Positions 32,201 to 39,425 of a stretch of DNA of 46,544 bases are shown piece after piece. The notes under the pieces are model-generated. The model saw only the letters and a program-made list of their open reading frames with translations, searched no databases and was not told the origin of the DNA. Position numbers and translations under genes: made by a program. The stretch lies in assembly GCF_900104175.1 (NCBI RefSeq), contig NZ_FNIX01000032.1, positions 1 through 46,544 on the forward strand, read 5' to 3'. Origin of the DNA: Lentzea jiangxiensis. GTDB lineage: Bacteria > Actinomycetota > Actinomycetes > Mycobacteriales > Pseudonocardiaceae. Each line of letters opens with the position of its first letter. Within the stretch, counting starts at the first letter, position 1.

Positions 32201-34510
32201 ATGGACAACGACGTGGACGGCGAGCAAAAGCTCCTCAGCTATCTCAAACGCGTCACAGCCGAGCTCCAGCACACCCGCGAGCAGCTGTGCGAGGAGCGGG
32301 AGCGCGGACGCGAGCCGATCGCGATCATCGGCATGGGCTGCCGCTATCCAGGTGGGGTGGACTCGCCGGAAGCGCTGTGGGAGCTCGTGCGCGCCGAGCG
32401 GGACGTCGTCACCGGCTTCCCGCGAGACCGCGGCTGGAAGCTCGACGAGGTGTACGACCCGGATGTCACCGCGGTCGGCACCAGCTACACCGCTGAGGGC
32501 GGGTTCCTCGACGACGTGGCGGGTTTCGACCACGAGTTCTTCGGGGTGTCCGAGCACGAGGCGCTGGCGATGGACCCGCAGCACCGAGTCGCGCTGGAGG
32601 TCGCGTGGGAGGCGGTTGAACGAGCCATGATCGACCCGGCGGCGCTGACCGGCAGCCGCACCGGTGTCTACGTCGGCGGCATCATCCCCGACTACGGCAT
32701 GGGCATGACCGGCATGCCGCCGAGCATCGGCGGTCTGGCGAAGACCGCCCGGCTGCTCAGCATGCTCTCCGGCCGGATCTCCTATGCACTGGGCCTGACC
32801 GGCCCGTCACTGACCGTCGACACCGCGTGCTCGTCCTCGCTGACCGCGATCCACCTGGCCTGCCAGGCGTTGCGCGCCGGTGACTGCGCGCTCGCGCTGG
32901 CGGGCGGCGCGATGATCTACTCCACGCCCGAGGTGTTCGTCGAGTACAGCAAGCTGCGGCTGCTCGCCCGCGACGGCAGGTGCAAGTCGTACGCGGCCGC
33001 GGGCGACGGCATCGGCTGGGGCGAGGGCGCCGGTGTGCTGTTCCTGGAACGTCTGTCGGACGCCCGTCGCAACGGCCACGAGGTGCTCGCGGTCATCCGC
33101 GGCGGCGCGGTCACCAACGACGGCCCCAGCAACGGCATGACCGCACCGAGCAGCCGCGCGCAGCAGCAGACGGTGCTCGCCGCGCTGAGCAACGCGGGCA
33201 TGCCGGCGAACCACGTGGACGTCGTGGAAGGCCACGGCACCGGCACGCTGCTCGGCGACGCGATCGAGGTCCGCGCCTTGTTCGAGGCGTACGGCACCGG
33301 CCGCGACCGGCCGCTGTGGCTGGGGTCGGTCAAGTCCAACATCGCGCACACCCAGGCGGCGTCCGGAGTCGCCGGGGTGATCAAGATGGTGATGGCGATG
33401 CGCCACGGCGTCCTGCCCAGGACACTGCACGTCGACGCGCCCGTTCCGCACGTCGACTGGTCGAGCGGATCGGTGCGGTTGCTGACCGGCGCCATGGCGT
33501 GGCCCGACACCGGCAGGCCCAGGGTGGCGGCGGTGTCGGGCACGGGGATCAGCGGCACCAGCGGTCATCTCCTGCTCGAACAGGCACCCGCGAAGCCGCC
33601 GGCGCCAGCGCTCCCGGACGTCGAGGACCTGCCCTGGGTGATCTCGGGCCGCAGCCAGGAGGCGCTGTGGGAGGGTGCCCGGCGGCTGCACGACCACCTC
33701 ACGGCCCACCCGGAGCTGAGAACCTGCGACGTCGCGTACTCGCTCGCCACCACCCGCAGCGCGTTCGCCCACCGCGCGGCCGTCACCGCGGGCGACCGGG
33801 CCGAGCGCCTTGCGGCACTGGCCGCTCTCGCCGCCGGTCCGGCCACCGGCGCGGGTGAGCCGACGGGCCACCACGCGGCGGTCGTCCAGGCGTACCTGGA
33901 CGGTGCGACGGTGCGCTGGGACCAGGTGTTCGACGGGACGGGCGCCCGCCGGACCACCCTGCCCACCTCGGTCTTCCGTCGTGAGCGCTTCTGGCTCTAC
34001 GACCACGAGGACGACGGCGCCGACTCCGTTCTGGTCAAGGAAGGCGTCGTGGAGCTGCCGGCGGTCATGATGGCCGGGATGACCGTCCGCACGGACAACG
34101 AGACCGAATTGCACGGCACCGCCCGGATCACCGACCTGTGGAGTGCCTTCCTGGCCGACGGACGCGGTCGCTCCGTCCCCGCCGAGCGAACGCTGCGCGC
34201 GGTCTACGCCGACTACGTGACCGATCACGAGGGACCGTTCACCTACCTGCTCGGCTACGAGTTCCCCGACGGCGAGCGCGTTCCCGATGGGTTCGAGACG
34301 CGCACGATGCCCGCGGGCAGGTACGCGGTCTTCCGCTCCGAGCGAGGACCGCTCCAGTCCGTGATCGCGAACGCCTACCGCCAGATCTGGGCCATGGACG
34401 CTGAGGAACTGGGCGGCAAACGCACGTACCTGGCCGACTTCGAGGTGTTCGACACCCACGACCCGAAACCGCAGGAGGTGCAGCTCAAGATCTACGTCGG
34501 GCTCGAGTGA
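32201..34510 (+). CDS. PKS 4: KS fused to a GyrI-like domain; no AT, ACP or TE
   Basis: A 769-residue last PKS gene. It has an N-terminal docking coil (KLLSYLKRVTAELQ), then a KS with Cys210 (TACSSS), His345 (EGHGTGT) and His383 (NIAHT; the usual Gly is Ala). The KS-to-AT linker runs straight into the post-AT linker (VRWDQVFDGTGARR, then FRRERFWLYD), so the AT is cleanly absent. Residues about 612-768 form a GyrI/AraC-effector-binding (Cass2-like) domain: VVELPAVMMAGM, ITDLWSAF, VYADYVTDHEGPFTYLLG, MPAGRYAVF, YRQIWAMD and FEVFD then YVGLE. Stand-alone relatives bind small hydrophobic ligands and some hydrolyse reactive metabolites. Here it occupies the place of a thioesterase at the end of the assembly line, so a chain-release, cyclising or product-sensing role is suggested. 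An AGGAGG box precedes the ATG. Confidence 0.9.
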   Translation: MDNDVDGEQKLLSYLKRVTAELQHTREQLCEERERGREPIAIIGMGCRYPGGVDSPEALWELVRAERDVVTGFPRDRGWKLDEVYDPDVTAVGTSYTAEGGFLDDVAGFDHEFFGVSEHEALAMDPQHRVALEVAWEAVERAMIDPAALTGSRTGVYVGGIIPDYGMGMTGMPPSIGGLAKTARLLSMLSGRISYALGLTGPSLTVDTACSSSLTAIHLACQALRAGDCALALAGGAMIYSTPEVFVEYSKLRLLARDGRCKSYAAAGDGIGWGEGAGVLFLERLSDARRNGHEVLAVIRGGAVTNDGPSNGMTAPSSRAQQQTVLAALSNAGMPANHVDVVEGHGTGTLLGDAIEVRALFEAYGTGRDRPLWLGSVKSNIAHTQAASGVAGVIKMVMAMRHGVLPRTLHVDAPVPHVDWSSGSVRLLTGAMAWPDTGRPRVAAVSGTGISGTSGHLLLEQAPAKPPAPALPDVEDLPWVISGRSQEALWEGARRLHDHLTAHPELRTCDVAYSLATTRSAFAHRAAVTAGDRAERLAALAALAAGPATGAGEPTGHHAAVVQAYLDGATVRWDQVFDGTGARRTTLPTSVFRRERFWLYDHEDDGADSVLVKEGVVELPAVMMAGMTVRTDNETELHGTARITDLWSAFLADGRGRSVPAERTLRAVYADYVTDHEGPFTYLLGYEFPDGERVPDGFETRTMPAGRYAVFRSERGPLQSVIANAYRQIWAMDAEELGGKRTYLADFEVFDTHDPKPQEVQLKIYVGLE
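34034..34507 (+). other. GyrI-like (effector-binding) domain at the C-terminus of PKS4
   Basis: About 157 residues with the two-fold SHS2-like pattern of GyrI domains: each half ends in a strand-rich segment, and the hallmark stretches are DHEGPFTYLLG and MPAGRYAVF. It begins right after the post-AT linker motif and runs to the stop codon, so nothing follows it. The family call is by motif recognition. Confidence 0.8.
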
Positions 34511-34525
34511 ACCCCGCGGTGGCCT

Positions 34526-35272
34526 CTACTCGACGGACTCCCAGAAGTGGGTGAGCATCTCGGCGCTGCGCACCGGATCCTGCATCATCCACCAGTGGCC
34601 GAGTCCATCGAGCACCTCGACGCGCGCACCCGCCCGCCGCGCCGCGCGCCGGCGGCTGGTCTCGCTGCCGACGTACGTGTCCTCGGTGGCGAGAATCGCC
34701 AGCCCTGGTCGGGCGGCGGCCTGGTCGAGATCACGTCGCGCCTCGGCCAGCGCCGCCGGTCCGAGTGACCGGTAGAGCGCGAGAATCGCCCGGCCCATGA
34801 CCGGTCCCTGGTGACGGGCGACGGCGGTCGCGATGTCCGCGCTCATGCCCACTCCGCCCAGCTTGGCGGCCCGTTCCTCGACGGTGCTGCTCGACATGGC
34901 GGCGACGAACTCCTCACCGGCGCCCGGTGTCCGCCAGATCTGGGCCGCGTCGTGCCAGACGTAGTCCTCGTCGAAGACGCCGACGACGTCGCTGACCCAG
35001 CTGCGGACCAGCTCCGGCCGGTGCATCGCGACGTTCACGATGTGAAAGCCGCCGCAGTCGTGCCCGACGAGGTGAACAGGTTCGCCGAGCCGGGCGAGCT
35101 CCGCTTCGAGCCAGTCGCGATAGGCGAGATGGGTGGCGGGGAAGTCCGCCGGCAGCTCGGCACCGAATCCCGGCGGGGAGAGGCACACCACGTCATCACG
35201 CCCCAACGCCTCGGCCAACGGGCCCCAAATCGCGTCGGTCTCCGGATTTCCGTGCACCAGAACGACCGTCAC
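34526..35272 (-). CDS. Alpha/beta hydrolase with an Asp nucleophile (epoxide hydrolase/dehalogenase-like)
   Basis: A 248-residue alpha/beta-hydrolase. The HGNPETDAIW oxyanion motif is near residue 8, the nucleophile elbow GHDCGG carries Asp72 in place of Ser, and the catalytic His lies in GLGHWWMMQDP close to the C-terminus. An Asp nucleophile is typical of epoxide hydrolases and haloalkane dehalogenases rather than thioesterases. The start is GTG 35272, which overlaps the stop of the upstream acetyltransferase gene by 4 bases; the longer open frame upstream is shadow of that gene. The 3' end lies 15 bp from the PKS4 stop in convergent orientation. It may open an epoxide made by the FAD monooxygenase or the P450, or act on the released polyketide; neither is shown. 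Confidence 0.85.
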   Translation of the reverse strand: MTVVLVHGNPETDAIWGPLAEALGRDDVVCLSPPGFGAELPADFPATHLAYRDWLEAELARLGEPVHLVGHDCGGFHIVNVAMHRPELVRSWVSDVVGVFDEDYVWHDAAQIWRTPGAGEEFVAAMSSSTVEERAAKLGGVGMSADIATAVARHQGPVMGRAILALYRSLGPAALAEARRDLDQAAARPGLAILATEDTYVGSETSRRRAARRAGARVEVLDGLGHWWMMQDPVRSAEMLTHFWESVE

Positions 35273-35838
35273 GACTTGATCTTGCCTTTCCGGTCGTCCG
35301 GCACCCGTGAGTACAGGACGATGTCCACCCGTCCTCCGTGCGTCACACCCGCGTTGCGCAGCACGCCCTCGCGGTGGAACCCGGCTTTGACGGCAACCCG
35401 TTGCGAGGCCGTGTTCCCGTCCGCCGCGCGCAGTTCCAGGCGTTGGAACCGGTGCTCGTCGAAGAGCCACTCGGTGACGGCGCTGACCGCGTCGACCGCG
35501 TAACCCCGGTCCCGTGCCCACGGCGAGACCCAGTAGCCGATCTCCGACGTCAGACTCTCCCAGTCGGTCTCGCGCAGGCCGACGTTGGCGACCAACTTGC
35601 CGGTCTGAACGTCGGTGACCGCGAAGTGGATGCCGTCGCCGGACTCGCGCAGTGCGTGGGCGCGCACCGTGCACCACCCGATAGCGTCGTCCATCGTGTA
35701 GGGACTGGGGATCGGCAGCCAGCGCTGGGCGGCCTCGTCCGCGCAGGCGTGCTGGACGTCCTCGGCGTCCTCTGCGGTGAACGGGCGGAGAACCAACCGC
35801 CCGGTGCGCAACGTTGTCTCGGGAAAGGACGGGGACAC
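35269..35838 (-). CDS. GNAT-family N-acetyltransferase (RimJ/RimL type)
   Basis: A 189-residue GNAT protein of the RimJ/RimL branch. It opens with LRTGRLVLRPFTAEDAEDV, has IGYWVSPWARDRGYAVDAVSA (acetyl-CoA pyrophosphate loop region of motif A) and LELRAADGNTASQRVAVKAGF (motif B). It should acetylate an amine, such as a ribosomal or small-molecule amine, using acetyl-CoA. The start is the GTG at 35838 with a GGAGG box 5-6 bases upstream. It is translationally coupled to the downstream hydrolase (GTGA overlap) and divergent from the PLP decarboxylase 42 bp away, which could supply an amine substrate. Confidence 0.85.
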   Translation of the reverse strand: MSPSFPETTLRTGRLVLRPFTAEDAEDVQHACADEAAQRWLPIPSPYTMDDAIGWCTVRAHALRESGDGIHFAVTDVQTGKLVANVGLRETDWESLTSEIGYWVSPWARDRGYAVDAVSAVTEWLFDEHRFQRLELRAADGNTASQRVAVKAGFHREGVLRNAGVTHGGRVDIVLYSRVPDDRKGKIKS

Positions 35839-35880
35839 CGCGGCCTCCGGTTGCTCGGCAGAATCGGTGAAGGGTGACAG

Positions 35881-36996
35881 ATGGATCTCGCGGTGACAGC
35901 TGACGGCACCGGCCCCGGCGACCTGGACCTCGTGCGCGAGCAGCGGAACCGCCAGCGCGGACGCCGGGGCGCCTTCCTCGGCTACCCGGTCAACATGGAC
36001 GTCGACTACCGGGCGTTCGGTGAGCTCCTCGACGTCCTGTGGATCACCGTGGGCGATCCCAGCCGGGGCTATCACGCCCGGCTCGACCTCCAGCCGTTCG
36101 AACGCGAGGTCGTGCGCTTCCTCGCCGGCGTGGCCGGCGCGGATTCCAGCCGCACCTACGGGTACGTGACCAGCGGCGGGTCGGAGAACAACCTGTTCGG
36201 TATCCACGTCGGCCGCGAACGCCTGCCCGACGCGCCGCTCTACTACAGCACCACCGCGCACTACACGGTCGAACGGACGGCGCGGCTGCTGCGGATGGAA
36301 CCCGTGCCCGTTGCGTCGACGCGTGACGGCAGCATCGACCTCGCCGCCCTGCGCGCGGCGTGCGAACGACGACCCGGCCGAGGCGCGGTGGTGGTCGCCA
36401 CCGTCGGCACCACCGTGGCCGGCGGCATCGACAGCCTGCCGGGCGTGCTGCGAGCCGTCGAACCGGCGGGGGAGCACCACCTCCACGTGGACGCGGCGCT
36501 GGGCGGCCTGGTCGCGGCGTTCGCCCCGAACCCACCCGGCTGGGGCTTCGACGCGGGCGCGGACAGCGTGGCCATCAGCGGGCACAAGCTGATCGGCACG
36601 CCGGTGCCGTGCGGCGTCGTCCTCGCGCGTGCCGAACTGGTGGGCACGCCCGCGGAGGTCGAGTACCTGTCGGCGGAGGACTCGACGCTGGCCTGCTCCC
36701 GCAGTGCTCTCGCTCCGGCGTTGCTCTGGTACGCGTTGCGCCGCCTCGGTCACCGTGGACTCGCCGCGCGGGTGCACCGGTGCCTGGACACCGCCGCCTA
36801 CGCCGTGGACCGGCTCGAAGCTGCCGGTTTCCGCCCCTGGCGCAACCCGGCGTCGGTGAACGTGGTCTTCGAACGACCCGCGGAGCACCTGTGCCGCCGC
36901 TGGCGCCTGTCCACCAGCGGTCCCGTCGCCCAGGTCATCGCCATGCCGCACGTGACGCGCGCGATGATCGACGGCCTGGTCGCGGACCTCCGATGA
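35881..36996 (+). CDS. PLP-dependent decarboxylase, histidine/serine decarboxylase-like
   Basis: A 371-residue group II PLP decarboxylase. GAFLGYPVNMDVDY near residue 31, TYGYVTSGGSENNLFG near 95, STTAHYTVERTARLL near 125, HVDAALGG with the cofactor-contacting Asp near residue 206, and SGHKLIG with the Schiff-base Lys236 match the compact bacterial histidine-decarboxylase type, which also includes serine decarboxylases. It should turn an amino acid into an amine and CO2 in the cytosol. The start ATG at 35881 has no strong RBS, and only 42 bp separate it from the divergent GNAT gene. An amine made here could be a PKS starter, a chain-release nucleophile or a tailoring unit. The actual substrate cannot be read from the sequence. 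Confidence 0.85.
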   Translation: MDLAVTADGTGPGDLDLVREQRNRQRGRRGAFLGYPVNMDVDYRAFGELLDVLWITVGDPSRGYHARLDLQPFEREVVRFLAGVAGADSSRTYGYVTSGGSENNLFGIHVGRERLPDAPLYYSTTAHYTVERTARLLRMEPVPVASTRDGSIDLAALRAACERRPGRGAVVVATVGTTVAGGIDSLPGVLRAVEPAGEHHLHVDAALGGLVAAFAPNPPGWGFDAGADSVAISGHKLIGTPVPCGVVLARAELVGTPAEVEYLSAEDSTLACSRSALAPALLWYALRRLGHRGLAARVHRCLDTAAYAVDRLEAAGFRPWRNPASVNVVFERPAEHLCRRWRLSTSGPVAQVIAMPHVTRAMIDGLVADLR

Positions 36997-37019
36997 GGGC
37001 GTCATGTGGGTGGCCGGGG

Positions 37020-39077
37020 TCATGTGGCGGTCTGGACGATCCACGCGATCCGGTACGCCTCGCCCAGCCACTCGTCGTACCGGCCACCCGGCCCGGTGTG
37101 ACCGCCGGTCAGTTCGGTCCTGAGCAGGAACTCGCCCGAGGTCGCCGTCGCGCGCAGGCGGGCGATCCACTTGGCCGCCTCGTGGCAGCCGACCCGCGCG
37201 TCGGTGAGACTGGTGGTGGCGAGGACGGCCGGATAGGGCCGCGCCGCGACGTTCTCGTACGGGCTGTAGGACTTCAGGTACGCGTACGCCTCGGCGGAGT
37301 CAGCCGGGTCGCCCCACTCCTCGCGCTCGGTGGCCGTGAGCGGCAGGGCGGGATCGAGCATGGTGTTGAGGACGTCGGTGAACGGCACGTCGGTGACGAC
37401 ACCGCGGAAGGCGTCCGGCGCGATGTTCGCCGCCGCGCCGACGAGCAGCCCGCCGACGGAGTCACCCCGCACGACGAGTCGATCGGCGCTGGTCCACCCG
37501 TCGGCGACCAGGTGGCGTGCGCACGCGACGAAGTCGGTGAAGGAGTTCCTCTTGGCCAGCAGCCTGCCTTGCTCGTGCCAATGACCACCCAGTTCGCCGC
37601 CGCCCCGGACGTGCGCCACGGCGAAGACGAAACCCCGGTCCAGCAGGCTCAGCCGGGCCACCGAGAACGCCGGGTCGAGCGACGTCCCGTACGCGCCGTA
37701 GCCGAACATCAGCGCAGGACTGGTGCCATCACGGGAGGTCCCGCGGCGGAACGCGACGGACATCGGGACGCGGGTGCCGTCCTCGGCGGTGGCCCAGATC
37801 CGGTGCTGTTCGTAGTCGCCGGGCGTGTGTCCCGGCACCTCCTGCTGCTTGAGCAACCGGGTCTCACCTGATGCCGTGTCGTACTCGAACAACGCGTCCG
37901 GCGTGATCAGCGACGTGCAGGTGAACCGGAACGTCGTGGCGTGGTACTCAGGGTTCTGCCCGGCTTCCAGCGTACGCAGCACCTCGCCGGTCTCGATCTT
38001 CCGGCCGCCGGCCGACGGTGTGCCGTCCTCGACGGCGTGCACCGCGAGACCGGTGAATCCGTCGCGGCGGAAGGCGACGACGAAATGGCCGGCGAACACG
38101 TCGACCGACTCCAGCCGCACGTCGTCGCAGTGCGGGAGCAACGGCGTCCACACGTCCGGCCGATCGATCCCGGCGACGGCGAGCTCCAGGTTCTGCTTCC
38201 CGTCGGTGTTGTGCAGCACCAGCAACAGGTCACGTGCCTGGTCCGCCGGGTGCGCCCAGTGCTCCACGCCGTACTGAACGCCGTGGCGCCGCGGCACGAC
38301 CACCTTCGGCGCACCCGCTGGATCACCGGCGTCGATCAGCCACGCCTCGGAGGTGGTGCGCGACTCCGCGACGATCTCCACGAACCGGCGGCTACGGGTG
38401 AGGCCGACCCCGACGTGGAAGCGGTCGTCCGGCTCCTCGAAGACCACGGTGTCGAGCTCCGGCGCCGTTCCGACGACGTGCCGCCACACCTGATGCGCCC
38501 TCCATGCCTCGTCAGCCCGCACGTAGAAGAGAACCGACGCGTCGAGCGACCACGCGCTGCCGTAGAAGGTGCCGGGGATTTCGTCCGGCAGGTCCTTGCC
38601 GCTCGCCAGGTCCCGGATCCGGAGCGTGAAGCGCTCGTTCCCCGTGATGTCGATGGAGTAGGCGAGGCGTGAACCGTCGGGGGAGACGTCGAACACGCCG
38701 ATCGCGAGGTGGTCGTGTTCCGCGGCCAGCTCGTTCTCGTCGAGGACGACCTGCTCACAGGGGCCGTCGGCGGCGACGCGGCAGTGGGTCGGCAGCTGCG
38801 CATCCTGCTCGGTGCGGGTGAAGTACGACCAGTCGCCCACGCGGACGGGCACCGAGAGATCCGTTTCCGCAGACCTCTTCTTGACCTCCTGGAGGATCTC
38901 CGCGCGTAGTTCTTCCTGCCCGGCCGTGCATTCCTCGGCGTACCGGTTCTCCGCGTGCACGTGCGCGAGAACGTCCTCTTCGCGGTGCTCGTCGGCGAGC
39001 CAGTGGTACGGATCGATTACGAGATCGCCGTGCCACTTCCGTTCCCGTGCCTCGCGCTTCGTGACCGGAGGTTTCAC
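37020..39077 (-). CDS. ptrB: Prolyl-oligopeptidase-family peptidase (oligopeptidase B type, S9)
   Basis: A 685-residue S9 serine peptidase. The N-terminus (PPVTKREARERKWHGD, then DPYHWLAD and VHAENRYAEE) is typical of oligopeptidase B. A beta-propeller occupies about residues 70-400. The C-terminal alpha/beta-hydrolase domain has FGYGAYG, AHVRGGGELG, Ser540 in GDSVGG, Asp626 in SLTDARVG and His660 in GGHTGPGG. Length is normal for the family. Oligopeptidase B cleaves small peptides after Lys or Arg in the cytosol. It is transcribed divergently from a 37-residue Arg-rich peptide gene 151 bp away, which makes it a candidate leader peptidase for that peptide. It could equally be a housekeeping peptidase that happens to be adjacent. 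Confidence 0.9.
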   Translation of the reverse strand: MKPPVTKREARERKWHGDLVIDPYHWLADEHREEDVLAHVHAENRYAEECTAGQEELRAEILQEVKKRSAETDLSVPVRVGDWSYFTRTEQDAQLPTHCRVAADGPCEQVVLDENELAAEHDHLAIGVFDVSPDGSRLAYSIDITGNERFTLRIRDLASGKDLPDEIPGTFYGSAWSLDASVLFYVRADEAWRAHQVWRHVVGTAPELDTVVFEEPDDRFHVGVGLTRSRRFVEIVAESRTTSEAWLIDAGDPAGAPKVVVPRRHGVQYGVEHWAHPADQARDLLLVLHNTDGKQNLELAVAGIDRPDVWTPLLPHCDDVRLESVDVFAGHFVVAFRRDGFTGLAVHAVEDGTPSAGGRKIETGEVLRTLEAGQNPEYHATTFRFTCTSLITPDALFEYDTASGETRLLKQQEVPGHTPGDYEQHRIWATAEDGTRVPMSVAFRRGTSRDGTSPALMFGYGAYGTSLDPAFSVARLSLLDRGFVFAVAHVRGGGELGGHWHEQGRLLAKRNSFTDFVACARHLVADGWTSADRLVVRGDSVGGLLVGAAANIAPDAFRGVVTDVPFTDVLNTMLDPALPLTATEREEWGDPADSAEAYAYLKSYSPYENVAARPYPAVLATTSLTDARVGCHEAAKWIARLRATATSGEFLLRTELTGGHTGPGGRYDEWLGEAYRIAWIVQTAT

Positions 39078-39160
39078 CAGTTCAAGCTAGGTCTTCGCGG
39101 CGTTTTCCCGGAGGGTGTGTCGCATCTTGACACAACCCGCGAACCGTGGGCCGAAAAGGC

Positions 39161-39189
39161 TTGGAAACCGAAACCGCTACGCATACTTT
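39161..39189 (+). promoter_or_regulatory. Predicted promoter of the small peptide gene
   Basis: TTGGAA (39161-39166) and TACTTT (39184-39189) are separated by 17 bases, a good fit to a housekeeping-type actinomycete promoter. It would give a leader of roughly 30 bases carrying the GGAGG ribosome-binding site. Confidence 0.45.
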
Positions 39190-39228
39190 CCGTCACGGAC
39201 GAATTCTCGATGTATGGAGGTGAGTCGA

Positions 39229-39342
39229 ATGCGCAAGCTCCAGAAGCTGGCCCGCACGGTGCTCCGGTCGACCCGCAGCGAACGAGAGCGGATGGCGGGT
39301 GCCTACACGGGCCCCTACGCCGTCCAGTCCAAGTGCGGCTGA
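39229..39342 (+). CDS. 37-residue basic peptide, candidate RiPP precursor
   Basis: A small gene with its own RBS (GGAGG, 8 bases before the ATG at 39229). The product begins MRKLQKLARTVL, has eight Lys/Arg in the first 21 residues, and ends with a distinct segment: GAYTGPY (residues 24-30), then AVQSKCG with a single Cys36. This contrast of basic, amphipathic leader-like part and aromatic, Gly/Pro-containing tail is typical of RiPP precursors. It lies between a divergent oligopeptidase-B-type peptidase and a P450 gene. Cleavage after Arg21 would release a 16-residue core with Tyr26 and Tyr30 placed for oxidative cross-linking. An earlier in-frame ATG at 39214 would place the RBS inside the gene. 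I do not recognise the peptide; the RiPP role is inferred from context. Confidence 0.6.
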   Translation: MRKLQKLARTVLRSTRSERERMAGAYTGPYAVQSKCG

Positions 39343-39353
39343 GCCGCGCCTAG

Positions 39354-39387
39354 GGACCGGGCCGCCGCCTCAGCGGCGGCCCGGTCC
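39354..39387 (+). terminator. 15-bp-stem hairpin between peptide gene and P450
   Basis: A perfect 15-bp inverted repeat (GGACCGGGCCGCCGC and its complement) with a CTCA loop starts 11 bp after the peptide stop and is followed by a T/C-rich stretch without a T-run. It probably acts as a partial terminator or 3' stabiliser that keeps peptide expression above P450 expression. Confidence 0.8.
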
Positions 39388-39425
39388 TCCGCGAAGGTTT
39401 CGACTCCCGTTGAGATGAGGCGTGC

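Noticed and set aside
39127..39132. TTGACA box upstream of the peptide gene as a -35 element
   Set aside because: No acceptable -10 at 16-18 bases; the TTGGAA/TACTTT pair downstream fits better.
39115..39228. Longer version of the small peptide starting at 39115 (75 residues)
   Set aside because: It would start upstream of the predicted promoter and place the GGAGG box inside the gene; the ATG at 39229 has an ideally spaced RBS.
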